In this document: one piece after another, positions 33,118 to 40,138 of the stretch
Position numbering within the stretch: position 1 is the first letter of the stretch
Layout: the number at the start of each line of letters is the position of its first letter
Source of the DNA: Flavobacteriales bacterium
GTDB taxonomy: Bacteria > Bacteroidota > Bacteroidia > Flavobacteriales_G > JALEGO01
Assembly (NCBI GenBank): GCA_020631045.1
Contig: JAHDHZ010000003.1
Span: 19,793 to 65,608 of the forward strand
Direction of reading: 5' to 3'
Length of the DNA: 45,816 nucleotides
Notes under the pieces: generated by a model
The model's database searches: none
Told to the model about the DNA's origin: nothing
The model's input: only the letters and a program-made list of their open reading frames with translations
Made by a program: the position numbers and the translations under genes

Positions 33118-33947
33118 GAGTGATGTTTTATCAGGTTTTCAATGGGCTTAGTAACAATATTGCCAAGTGTTAAGCCATTTGCCTTTAAGGCTTTTTCAAG
33201 TATATCTTTAAAGTGAAATGCAATAGAGCCAACAAAATGAATGGGGTATTGTGCAGCACTTTCAATGGCCAATACATGCGTATGAATAAAATCTTCAAAC
33301 CCTTTGTATAGTAGATTTTGAGTGTATTCAAGGTCTTTGAAGTTAGCCACCTTTTTGGTTAATGAAGCTAAGAAACGATTGGGGTTTTCTTTTTCGTACA
33401 CGGCTTTAAAAATTTGATTTTTTTCAAATCCTAATTCTCTAAAATGATGATGCATTGCTTGAGGCATTTTTTGATTGATAAAATCTTTAGCCAATTGAAT
33501 GCCAAAATAAGCTCCACTAGCCTCATCACCTAAGATATAGCCAAGAGCAGAAGTGAAACTTTGAATAGTTTTACCGTTGTAAAACACACAGTTTGAGCCT
33601 GTGCCTAAAATACATGAAACACCAGCTTTGTTTTCGCAAGTTGCATACACTGCAGCATCAATATCATGATGTATCTCAATTTGTACAGCGTTTGTAAAGT
33701 TAGCTTTTAAAGCATCTTTAACTTTTTTAATGCGTTCATCTGAAGAACAGCTGGCGCCATAGTAGTAAATGGTAGTTATATGCCCAGCAATATCTTGAAG
33801 AGCTTGGTTTTCACCAATCTCATTTTTAATAAAATCACTGCTTTGCAGCATGGGATTAAAGCCAAGAGTTTGGGTGATTGAATGGCTTTCACCTTCTATG
33901 ATTGCCCAATCTGTTTTGGTGGATCCGCTATCGGCGATTAAGATCAT
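33114..33947 (-). CDS. N-acetylglucosamine kinase-like BadF/BadG-family ATPase
   Basis: A 277-residue ASKHA-fold kinase with the phosphate-1 loop LIADSGSTKTDWAII (3-17), TIYYYGASC, the catalytic region EIHHDIDAAVYATC, the phosphate-2 loop VSCILGTGSNCVFYNG and GYILGDEASGAYFG. This is the BadF/BcrA-type domain used by bacterial N-acetylglucosamine kinases, so the likely reaction is ATP-dependent phosphorylation of GlcNAc at C6 in the cytoplasm. The exported GH3 N-acetylglucosaminidase encoded nearby would supply the sugar. The gene overlaps both neighbours by 4 bases. Confidence 0.85.
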   Translation of the reverse strand: MILIADSGSTKTDWAIIEGESHSITQTLGFNPMLQSSDFIKNEIGENQALQDIAGHITTIYYYGASCSSDERIKKVKDALKANFTNAVQIEIHHDIDAAVYATCENKAGVSCILGTGSNCVFYNGKTIQSFTSALGYILGDEASGAYFGIQLAKDFINQKMPQAMHHHFRELGFEKNQIFKAVYEKENPNRFLASLTKKVANFKDLEYTQNLLYKGFEDFIHTHVLAIESAAQYPIHFVGSIAFHFKDILEKALKANGLTLGNIVTKPIENLIKHHS

Positions 33948-34870
33948 TGAATAAGAATGTTTTTTTGAATTTTAGCGCCATTTTTTAATGCAATCTCAAA
34001 GAGGTAGCTGCCTGGCCTTAATAGATGCTCTAGAACAATATTTGATGTATTGTATATGTAATTGTTAATCAGTTGCATATGGTTATTGTAAACATTCACT
34101 GATGTGATTTTTTGATCAGCTTGTATTTGAATAGCTTGATTAGATCTGGCAGGGTTAGGAAAAATTAAAAAATCTTTTGGACTATTATTTTGTAGAATAT
34201 TGGTTGAGGTCGTATGATAGTAAATAGTTAAAAAACTTGCAGTATCTGTACTTTCTTTACTTGCAAACCCTTTTAGTGTATGGGTGTTTTGCTCATTTGT
34301 TTTAAGTAAAAGATTTAATCCGTCAGTAGCACTGTTCAGCCAATTTTGAACTACTTGTGTAAATATAGAGGTGTTTTGAAAAGTAAAACTTCCAAAATCA
34401 TCAATGAGACAGGTGCTTAGTTGAGTTGTGTCATAGTCACCACCTGCAGTATTCCAATCAATAGAATCGTAGTAGGCATCTTGCCAAGTAGCATCGCCAT
34501 TTTCAGCCTGTGCGCCCCCTCCTTGTTGGGTAGAAGAGGATCCTTCTCCAAAATGTTGGGTAAGCTGGTGTAAGTAAAAAGTGTCACTTGAAATATTTGG
34601 AATTTTCGTACAGTTCATGGTGAGCGAAACAGAATCAACAACAATTGATGTGGGCAAGGTAAATACTTGAAAACTTAAAAGCCCTCTTCGAATGCCTCCG
34701 TTTCCTGAAAGTCCAACGTATACAAAAGGCCCTTCTCCATTACTGTTGCTCATGAAATCAGAAATAATGGTATTGTCTTTATTTGCAAAAATTTGAATGC
34801 TGTTCTGAGTACTTGATCTTAAAGAAAATAGCCCAAGTATAAAGACAGAAGCATAGGTGAATCGGTTCAT
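33944..34870 (-). CDS. Secreted DNRLRE/CBM96-like protein with T9SS sorting domain
   Basis: The ATG at 34870 (MNRFTYASVFILGLFSLRSSTQNSIQ) gives 308 residues with a signal peptide; the track's longer start adds a basic leader. The mature part (IQIFANKDNTIISDFMSNSNGEGPFVYVG, RRGLLSFQVFTLPTSIVVDSVSLTMNC) follows the DNRLRE/CBM96 pattern of secreted beta-sandwich modules. The end (DFLIFPNPARSNQAIQI ... LLRPGSYLFEIALKNGAKIQKNILIQ) is a type A T9SS sorting domain. It should be displayed at the surface; a carbohydrate-binding role is possible. The start overlaps nothing upstream, and the gene heads an operon with the GlcNAc kinase and nitroreductase genes. Confidence 0.82.
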   Translation of the reverse strand: MNRFTYASVFILGLFSLRSSTQNSIQIFANKDNTIISDFMSNSNGEGPFVYVGLSGNGGIRRGLLSFQVFTLPTSIVVDSVSLTMNCTKIPNISSDTFYLHQLTQHFGEGSSSTQQGGGAQAENGDATWQDAYYDSIDWNTAGGDYDTTQLSTCLIDDFGSFTFQNTSIFTQVVQNWLNSATDGLNLLLKTNEQNTHTLKGFASKESTDTASFLTIYYHTTSTNILQNNSPKDFLIFPNPARSNQAIQIQADQKITSVNVYNNHMQLINNYIYNTSNIVLEHLLRPGSYLFEIALKNGAKIQKNILIQ

Positions 34871-34890
34871 TTTTTTTTTTTTGATTTTCA

Positions 34891-34898
34891 CAAATATA
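34891..34898 (-). promoter_or_regulatory. -7 box TATATTTG for the T9SS/GlcNAc kinase operon
   Basis: Read on minus, TATATTTG (34898-34891) matches TAnnTTTG exactly and ends 20 bases before the ATG at 34870. The expected TTTG at 19-base spacing is not found (TGAA is present), so only the -7 element is supported. Confidence 0.4.
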
Positions 34899-34922
34899 AA
34901 CAATGCATTCACATAATTTCAG

Positions 34923-34952
34923 TTGGGTTTTTCATAAAAAAAAGTATGTTTG
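34923..34952 (+). promoter_or_regulatory. Bacteroidota promoter TTG-N19-TATGTTTG ending 4 bases before a start codon
   Basis: TTG (34923-34925), 19 bases, then TATGTTTG (34945-34952) fits the primary sigma consensus. The ATG of the YadA-like gene is at 34957, so the transcript would begin at or next to the start codon, implying a leaderless or nearly leaderless mRNA. Confidence 0.5.
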
Positions 34953-34956
34953 ATTT

Positions 34957-36366
34957 ATGAAAAAAATCACTTCATTTTGTGCGTTAATTTTTCTTACGGC
35001 TTCAATTACTGCTCAAGTTGCCATAAATAAAACAGGCGCAACCCCTGATGCCAGTGCCATGTTAGATGTGCAAGGCACAGATGTAGGTTTTTTGGTGCCT
35101 CGTATGACAGCTACTCAACGTTTGGCTATTACAACTCCCGCAAAAGGCTTATTAGTGTTTGATACTGATTCAAACGTGTTTTATTACAATCAAGGTGCCA
35201 GTGGAACGCCTGATTGGGTGTGGTTTAAGAGTAATGCTGACACCGCTGCTATTTTCAAAGACAAATACGATAATTTAATTTCTACTACAGCACAACGCGA
35301 TACATTTTTAAATGACGATAACGCCACTTACGGTGGGCATATTTTATTGGGCACCAATGCAGGGCGTGCAGTAAGCACAGCAAGTTTTGGAGGCCCTGGA
35401 CGTTTAGTGGCCATTGGCGCAAACGCCGCTCAATATTCAGATGGCTCTGGTAAAATTGCCATTGGCAATAATGCCGCTGAACATGATTCAGCCAATGGTT
35501 CAATTGCCATTGGCTCATATGCCTTGCGTAATAATGCCTCAGGAGTATGGACTTCTGTTGGTATTGGCAAGCGAGCAGGAGAGAATAATACTGGTCAAGC
35601 ACTTACAGCAGTTGGCTCTTGGGGTACTGGACAAAATAACACAGGAACCTATGCTACATTAATAGGAGCAGATTGTGGCAGGGATAATTCAGGTGGATAT
35701 TGTAGTGCAATTGGATATTGGAATTTATCTAATAATACCGGAGACCAAGTGTATTGTTTGGGTACTGAAAATGCTAGATCTAACTCTGCAGATAATGTTG
35801 TTGCTATAGGAAAAGGTAGCGCACATGCAAACGCGGGCATTGGTGTTATTGCAATAGGTTTTGGATCTTCTACAGGAACACCTAAAGGCACGGCAACAAA
35901 TAATTTAGGCTCAGGTGTTATTGCAATTGGCACTCTTTCTGCTATGAATAATATAGGAGACGATGTTGTAGCAATAGGTTCAGGTACAGCAGCTGATGCT
36001 GGTGCTGGTCCAGCAAAATCTAATACAGGTAATGTAGTAAACGCAATTGGTTATGATGCTGCTAGCTCAAATACAAAAAATTACGTTAATGTCTTGGGGC
36101 GTTATTCTGCCGACGCACCTCAAGCAGAAAGTACGATTTTAACAGGTGACCTTTATTTAAAAGACCCTGATGCTAGTGGCGGCTCAACGACAGGCAATAC
36201 CTTTACCTTTAACAGTGGTGTTAAAGTACTCAATGGTTCTGGTACTCCTGAAGGTACTATAACAGCTCCTATTGGTTCTATGTACCTGAGAATAGATGGT
36301 GGGGCAGGCACCAGTTTTTATATCAAAGAATCGGGTACAGGCAATACAGGCTGGGTAGCCAAATAG
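34957..36366 (+). CDS. Exported protein with YadA-head-like repeats
   Basis: The 469-residue protein has a signal peptide (MKKITSFCALIFLTASITAQ). Next is the Bacteroidota opening VAINKTGATPDASAMLDVQGTDVGFLVPRMT...LLVFDTDSNVFYYNQG, common at the start of cell-surface and fibre-like proteins. From about 125 to 395 it carries imperfect 14-28 residue repeats centred on AIG (IAIGNNAAEHDSANGSIAIGSYALRNNASG, VVAIGKGSAHANAG, GVIAIGTLSAMNNIGDDVVAIGSG), the trimeric left-handed beta-roll seen in YadA adhesin heads. No membrane anchor, T9SS domain or S74 peptidase is present at the C-terminus, so its export end-point is unclear. Its stop is 1 base from the ferredoxin stop on the other strand. Confidence 0.82.
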   Translation: MKKITSFCALIFLTASITAQVAINKTGATPDASAMLDVQGTDVGFLVPRMTATQRLAITTPAKGLLVFDTDSNVFYYNQGASGTPDWVWFKSNADTAAIFKDKYDNLISTTAQRDTFLNDDNATYGGHILLGTNAGRAVSTASFGGPGRLVAIGANAAQYSDGSGKIAIGNNAAEHDSANGSIAIGSYALRNNASGVWTSVGIGKRAGENNTGQALTAVGSWGTGQNNTGTYATLIGADCGRDNSGGYCSAIGYWNLSNNTGDQVYCLGTENARSNSADNVVAIGKGSAHANAGIGVIAIGFGSSTGTPKGTATNNLGSGVIAIGTLSAMNNIGDDVVAIGSGTAADAGAGPAKSNTGNVVNAIGYDAASSNTKNYVNVLGRYSADAPQAESTILTGDLYLKDPDASGGSTTGNTFTFNSGVKVLNGSGTPEGTITAPIGSMYLRIDGGAGTSFYIKESGTGNTGWVAK

Positions 36367-36367
36367 C

Positions 36368-36646
36368 CTATAAATCATAAGAGATTTTCAATGTCTCACT
36401 GGTAGGATGTGCCTGACAAGTCAAAATGTACCCTTGTTCAACTTCTTTATCTGTCAAAGCAAAATTAGTATCCATCTGTGTGGTGCCTTCAATAATTTTT
36501 GCTTTGCAAGAAGTGCATACGCCGCCTTGACAAGAATACGGAGGATCTAGCCCTAAGTCAATGGCTTTATCTAAAATAGGCTCGGCATTTTGCTCTAACT
36601 CAAATTCATGGTTTTGAGCATCTAAGGTGATTGATATTTTACTCAT
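36368..36646 (-). CDS. Stand-alone 2Fe-2S ferredoxin (paralogue of the PaaE C-terminal domain)
   Basis: This 92-residue plant-type ferredoxin has the cluster motif YSCQGGVCTSCKAKIIEG (C-x4-C-x2-C) and the fourth Cys in YILTCQAHP. It aligns without gaps to the last part of the PaaE encoded just upstream: LDKAIDLGLDPPYSCQGGVCTSCKAKIIEG against [30 protein letters not shown], and GYILTCQAHPTSETLKISYDL against [21 protein letters not shown]. It is therefore very likely a duplication of that domain, or the reverse. It overlaps paaE by 8 bases and may carry electrons to the epoxidase or another oxygenase. Confidence 0.9.
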   Translation of the reverse strand: MSKISITLDAQNHEFELEQNAEPILDKAIDLGLDPPYSCQGGVCTSCKAKIIEGTTQMDTNFALTDKEVEQGYILTCQAHPTSETLKISYDL

Positions 36647-37715
36647 CGAAACTTAATTTTATGGTATCACTTTTCACAAGAGCTTGGCAGGTTAGTACAT
36701 AGCCTTGTTTCACTTCATCTTCTTCTAAAGCATAATTTGCTTTCATCTCAGCTTTGCCTTCTAGTATTTTTGCTTTGCACGTACAACATACTCCGCCCTT
36801 ACAGGCATAAGGTATGTCTAGCCCTAGATTGTATGCGGCATCTAAAATGTTTTCATCTACACTAGGCATGGTAAATTTTACCCTGTCGCCATCTTTGATG
36901 ATTTCTACAGTTGCGTTTTTAGAATTCTGATCAGATAAGACTGTCTTTGCAGTTTGATTTCTTTCTTTTTTGGATGGAGTGCCGAATAATTCAAAGTGGA
37001 TGTTTTCTACAGGCACATTCTGATCGCTTAACCATTGCTTAAGGTCCATAATCATGTGAAATGGCCCGCACATGTAAAAATCATCAAAGAAGCTAATTTG
37101 AAAGAGGCTACTGAATAGTTTCTCGCATTTCTCAACATCAATTCTACCTCTATTTAAGGTGTTTCCGATCAATGATCTAGAGAGTACGTGGTGCAGAAAA
37201 AAGCGCTGCATGTAAGCATTTTTTAATGCTTCAATATCTTCTCTGAACATGATGCTTTCAAAGGTTTTGTTGCCATAAATTAGCGTGACGGTACTTAAAG
37301 GCTGTTCAGATAAAACAGTTTTAATCATTGAGAGAATAGGAGTGATGCCACTGCCTGCTGCAAAAAAGCAATAATGTTTTTGTGTATTTTTAGAAGTAAC
37401 AATTTTAAAATTGCCCATAGGAGGCATCACTTCTAACACATCACCAACTTTTAAAACATCATTGGCAAAACTAGAGAACAATCCACCCTCTACTTGTTTA
37501 ATGCCTACTACAAGTTTCTCTTCAAAAGGAGCCGAACAAATTGAATAAGATCGTCTAATTTCTTTGCCTTCAAGCACCGTTTTTAAGGTAATGTATTCAC
37601 CTGCATTAAACTTGAAAACAGACTTTGATTCATCGTTTAATTTAAACTCGACACAAACAGCATCTGAAGTAAGCTTATTTATATTTTTTACAGGTAACTT
37701 GTGAAACTTGCTCAT
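36639..37715 (-). CDS. paaE: 1,2-phenylacetyl-CoA epoxidase, reductase subunit PaaE
   Basis: This 358-residue reductase has an FAD-binding ferredoxin-NADP reductase-like part ([43 protein letters not shown], with the RxYS flavin motif), an NAD(P)-binding part ([34 protein letters not shown]) and a C-terminal 2Fe-2S domain ([18 protein letters not shown]...LTCQ). It passes electrons from NADPH to the PaaA di-iron centre during aerobic phenylacetate degradation. It is transcribed divergently from paaABC with a 61-base gap, instead of lying after paaD as in the enterobacterial operon. Confidence 0.93.
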   Translation of the reverse strand: MSKFHKLPVKNINKLTSDAVCVEFKLNDESKSVFKFNAGEYITLKTVLEGKEIRRSYSICSAPFEEKLVVGIKQVEGGLFSSFANDVLKVGDVLEVMPPMGNFKIVTSKNTQKHYCFFAAGSGITPILSMIKTVLSEQPLSTVTLIYGNKTFESIMFREDIEALKNAYMQRFFLHHVLSRSLIGNTLNRGRIDVEKCEKLFSSLFQISFFDDFYMCGPFHMIMDLKQWLSDQNVPVENIHFELFGTPSKKERNQTAKTVLSDQNSKNATVEIIKDGDRVKFTMPSVDENILDAAYNLGLDIPYACKGGVCCTCKAKILEGKAEMKANYALEEDEVKQGYVLTCQALVKSDTIKLSFDE

Positions 37716-37776
37716 AAAGGGGCAAATCTTTATCTTAGATGCTAAAGATAGTTTAATTGAATCAAACTCTGGGGCT

Positions 37777-38712
37777 ATGGCAAAAAGTTTAGAAGAAAAA
37801 TTTCAGCAATCAATTGATGCAGAGCAAAAAATCGAGCCCAAAGACTATATGCCTGATGCATATCGTCGAAATTTGATTCGACAAATTGCTCAACATGCAC
37901 ACTCTGAAATTATTGGCATGTTGCCAGAAGGAAATTGGATTACACGTGCTCCTACTTTGAGAAGAAAGGTGGCCTTGTTGGCAAAAGTACAAGATGAGGC
38001 AGGGCATGGTTTGTACTTGTATTCAGCCATGGAAACTTTGGGGAAATCTAGAGACGAAAGTCTGCAAGAATTGATTGACGGGAAAGCCAAATATTCAAGT
38101 ATTTTCAATTACCCGACCACTTCATGGGCAGATATCGGGGCAATTGGCTGGTTGGTCGATGGAGCTGCCATTGTCAACCAAGTGGCTTTGCAACGAACTT
38201 CTTATGGACCTTATGCAAGAGCCATGGTGCGTATCTGTAAAGAAGAGAGTTTTCATCAAAGACAGGGCTTTGAAATTATGACCTCGCTTGCTAAGGGTAC
38301 AGCCGAGCAAAAAGAAATGGCTCAACGCGCACTCAATAAAATATGGTGGCCAGCCTTGATGATGTTCGGGCCTTCAGATAAAGATTCAGTACATTCGGCA
38401 CAAAGCTTAAAATGGAAAATTAAACGACAGTCTAATGATGAGTTGCGTCAAGCTTTTGTAGACATTACCGTACCACAAGCAGAATTTTTAGGTCTCACGA
38501 TTCCAGATAAAGACCTGAAGTGGAACGAAAAACGCGGGCACTATGATTTTGGCCAAATTAATTGGGAAGAATTCTACCAAGTCATCAAAGGCAATGGTCC
38601 TTGTAATAAAGAGCGTTTAGCTGCCAGAAGAAAAGCGCAAGAGAACGGAGAGTGGGTGAAAAAAGCAGCTCTTGCCTACGCTGAGAAACATAAAAAGCAA
38701 CAAGCAGCATGA
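37777..38712 (+). CDS. paaA: 1,2-phenylacetyl-CoA epoxidase, catalytic subunit PaaA
   Basis: The ATG at 37777 gives 311 residues beginning [64 protein letters not shown], the expected PaaA start; the track's extra 23 residues are not conserved. Di-iron ligands are seen in [19 protein letters not shown] and [14 protein letters not shown]. PaaA inserts one oxygen atom into the aromatic ring of phenylacetyl-CoA, forming the 1,2-epoxide. It is the first gene of the paaABC-DCC unit, with a TGA/ATG overlap into paaB. Confidence 0.96.
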   Translation: MAKSLEEKFQQSIDAEQKIEPKDYMPDAYRRNLIRQIAQHAHSEIIGMLPEGNWITRAPTLRRKVALLAKVQDEAGHGLYLYSAMETLGKSRDESLQELIDGKAKYSSIFNYPTTSWADIGAIGWLVDGAAIVNQVALQRTSYGPYARAMVRICKEESFHQRQGFEIMTSLAKGTAEQKEMAQRALNKIWWPALMMFGPSDKDSVHSAQSLKWKIKRQSNDELRQAFVDITVPQAEFLGLTIPDKDLKWNEKRGHYDFGQINWEEFYQVIKGNGPCNKERLAARRKAQENGEWVKKAALAYAEKHKKQQAA

Positions 38713-38996
38713 GCACATCAGATTGGCCCCTGTGGGAAGTATTTATTAGAAGTAAACAAGGCTTAAACCACAAGCATGTGGGCAGTTTACGCGCAGTCGA
38801 TGAGCAAATGGCAATTGAGAATGCACGTGATGTGTATACCAGGCGTTCAGAAGGTATTAGCATTTGGGTGATTGAATCTAAACACATTCATGCATCGTTA
38901 TCTAGCAATTCAGAGAGCTTGTTTGATCCGGCAAATGATAAGGTATATCGTCATCCGACCTTTTATGATATTCCTGATGAAATAGGGCACATGTAA
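38709..38996 (+). CDS. paaB: 1,2-phenylacetyl-CoA epoxidase subunit PaaB
   Basis: The 95-residue protein reads [55 protein letters not shown], the full PaaB pattern (WpLWEVFiR...GL.HkHvGSLhA.D...Al.nARDvYtRR.EG.SIWVV). PaaB is a small structural subunit that bridges the PaaA-PaaC heterodimers and helps electron transfer from PaaE. Its start overlaps the paaA stop by 4 bases and paaC follows after one base. Confidence 0.95.
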   Translation: MSTSDWPLWEVFIRSKQGLNHKHVGSLRAVDEQMAIENARDVYTRRSEGISIWVIESKHIHASLSSNSESLFDPANDKVYRHPTFYDIPDEIGHM

Positions 38997-38997
38997 T

Positions 38998-39723
38998 ATG
39001 TCGAAAGAAATTTTTTATACACGTTTAGCAGACAATAATCTAATCTTGGGCCATCGCCTATCTGAGTGGTGTGGACATGGTCCAGAACTTGAACAAGATA
39101 TTGCCCTTATAAATGTAGCTTTAGACTTAATCGGGCAGGCTAGAAATTTATACATTCAACTTGGCGAGTTAAAAGGAGTAAGCGAAGATGAAATTGCCTA
39201 CAAAAGAGATGCGCATGCATTTTACAATTTTTTAATTTGTGAGCTTGAAAACGGACACTTTGGCACAACCATGATGCGTCAGTTTTTATTTGATGCCTAC
39301 CACAATTTTCTTTTAGAGCAATTGACCAAAAGCGAAGATGACTTTTTAAAAACGTATGCTTTAAAATCAATTAAAGAGGTGCGTTACCATCTTGAACATT
39401 CTAAAAAGTGGGTCTTGCGTCTGGGAGATGGCACCCAGGAGAGTCATGATAAAATGCAAGAGGCTTTAAATCTACTTTGGCCTTATGCCCTTGAGTTTTT
39501 GGCTTTTGATAAGATTGATGAGCAGTTTTTAGACACTGATAAATTAGAAAAAAGCTGGCACAGATCAGTTAAAGAGATCATCGATGAGGCAACCTTAAAT
39601 ATTCCAGAAAATACTTGGCCTCAAAAAGGAGGCAAAAAAGGCAATCACACCGAACACTTGGGCTATATTTTAGCCGATATGCAGTTTTTACAAAGAGCTT
39701 ACCCTGATGCTCAAAACTGGTAA
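38998..39723 (+). CDS. paaC: 1,2-phenylacetyl-CoA epoxidase, structural subunit PaaC
   Basis: A 241-residue ferritin-like protein without a full di-iron site. It reads LADNNLILGHRLSEWCGHGPELEQDIALINVALDLIGQARNLYIQLGEL, then CELENGHFGTTMMRQFLFDAYH, EVRYHLEHSKKWVLRLGDGTQESHDKMQEALN and the C-terminal GGKKGNHTEHLGYILADMQFLQRAYPDAQNW. These match PaaC throughout, including the HxxEHLGY ending. It pairs with PaaA as its inactive partner. Its last 17 bases overlap the DCC-family gene. No paaD gene follows, which is the usual order elsewhere. Confidence 0.95.
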   Translation: MSKEIFYTRLADNNLILGHRLSEWCGHGPELEQDIALINVALDLIGQARNLYIQLGELKGVSEDEIAYKRDAHAFYNFLICELENGHFGTTMMRQFLFDAYHNFLLEQLTKSEDDFLKTYALKSIKEVRYHLEHSKKWVLRLGDGTQESHDKMQEALNLLWPYALEFLAFDKIDEQFLDTDKLEKSWHRSVKEIIDEATLNIPENTWPQKGGKKGNHTEHLGYILADMQFLQRAYPDAQNW

Positions 39724-40117
39724 AGAGCTCCAAACCATTTTATTTATTGACGGTCACTGTATCATGTGTTCGGCTCTGGTAGACTTTGTCTTAAAACGCA
39801 CGCCTGAGCATTTTAAATTTACACATCTTGATTCTAGTTTTGCAATGGCTCATCATCCACCCGAAAAAAACAAAACCTCTTCAGTAATTTTTTATCTAAA
39901 CGGGCAGTATTTTAAGAAATCTACAGCTGTGATTAAAGTTTTGAAACAAATGCCTTTGCCTTACCGTATGTTGGCTTATATGATTCAAATTATTCCGCTT
40001 ATGTTAAGAGATGTGTTGTATGATTTAGTTGCTAGGTTTCGTTATTATTTATTTGGTAAAAAACAGCTTTGTGTAATTCGCATTGAAGAGCAAAAAAAGT
40101 CAAGATTTTTACCTTAA
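39707..40117 (+). CDS. DCC-family (DUF393) thiol-oxidoreductase-like protein
   Basis: This 136-residue protein has the DCC signature near its start, ILFIDGHCIMCSALVDFVLKRTPEHFKFTHLDSSFA (DGxCxxC), followed by SVIFYLNGQYFKKSTAVIKVLKQM and a hydrophobic MLAYMIQIIPLMLRDVLYDLVARFRYYLFG segment. It is a thioredoxin-fold-like family of unproven function with a CxxC that could do redox chemistry. It overlaps paaC by 17 bases in a different frame, so its translation is coupled to the phenylacetate epoxidase genes. That suggests, but does not prove, a role in assembling or protecting the epoxidase. Confidence 0.85.
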   Translation: MLKTGKELQTILFIDGHCIMCSALVDFVLKRTPEHFKFTHLDSSFAMAHHPPEKNKTSSVIFYLNGQYFKKSTAVIKVLKQMPLPYRMLAYMIQIIPLMLRDVLYDLVARFRYYLFGKKQLCVIRIEEQKKSRFLP

Positions 40118-40138
40118 TTTGTTGCAAATATTGTTCTT

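Noticed and set aside
35285-35933. Several ORFs on both strands inside the YadA-like gene (35285-35602, 35414-35662, 35649-35933)
   Set aside because: They arise from the repetitive AIG-type codons read in other frames; compositions are low-complexity and none has a plausible start context.
35400-36060. Repeated DNA in the YadA-like gene as a possible CRISPR or tandem repeat array
   Set aside because: The repeats are imperfect, variable in length and in frame with a protein repeat; there are no constant repeats with unique spacers.
38585-38887. Minus-strand ORF across the paaA-paaB junction
   Set aside because: It is antisense to two conserved genes and has no coding character.
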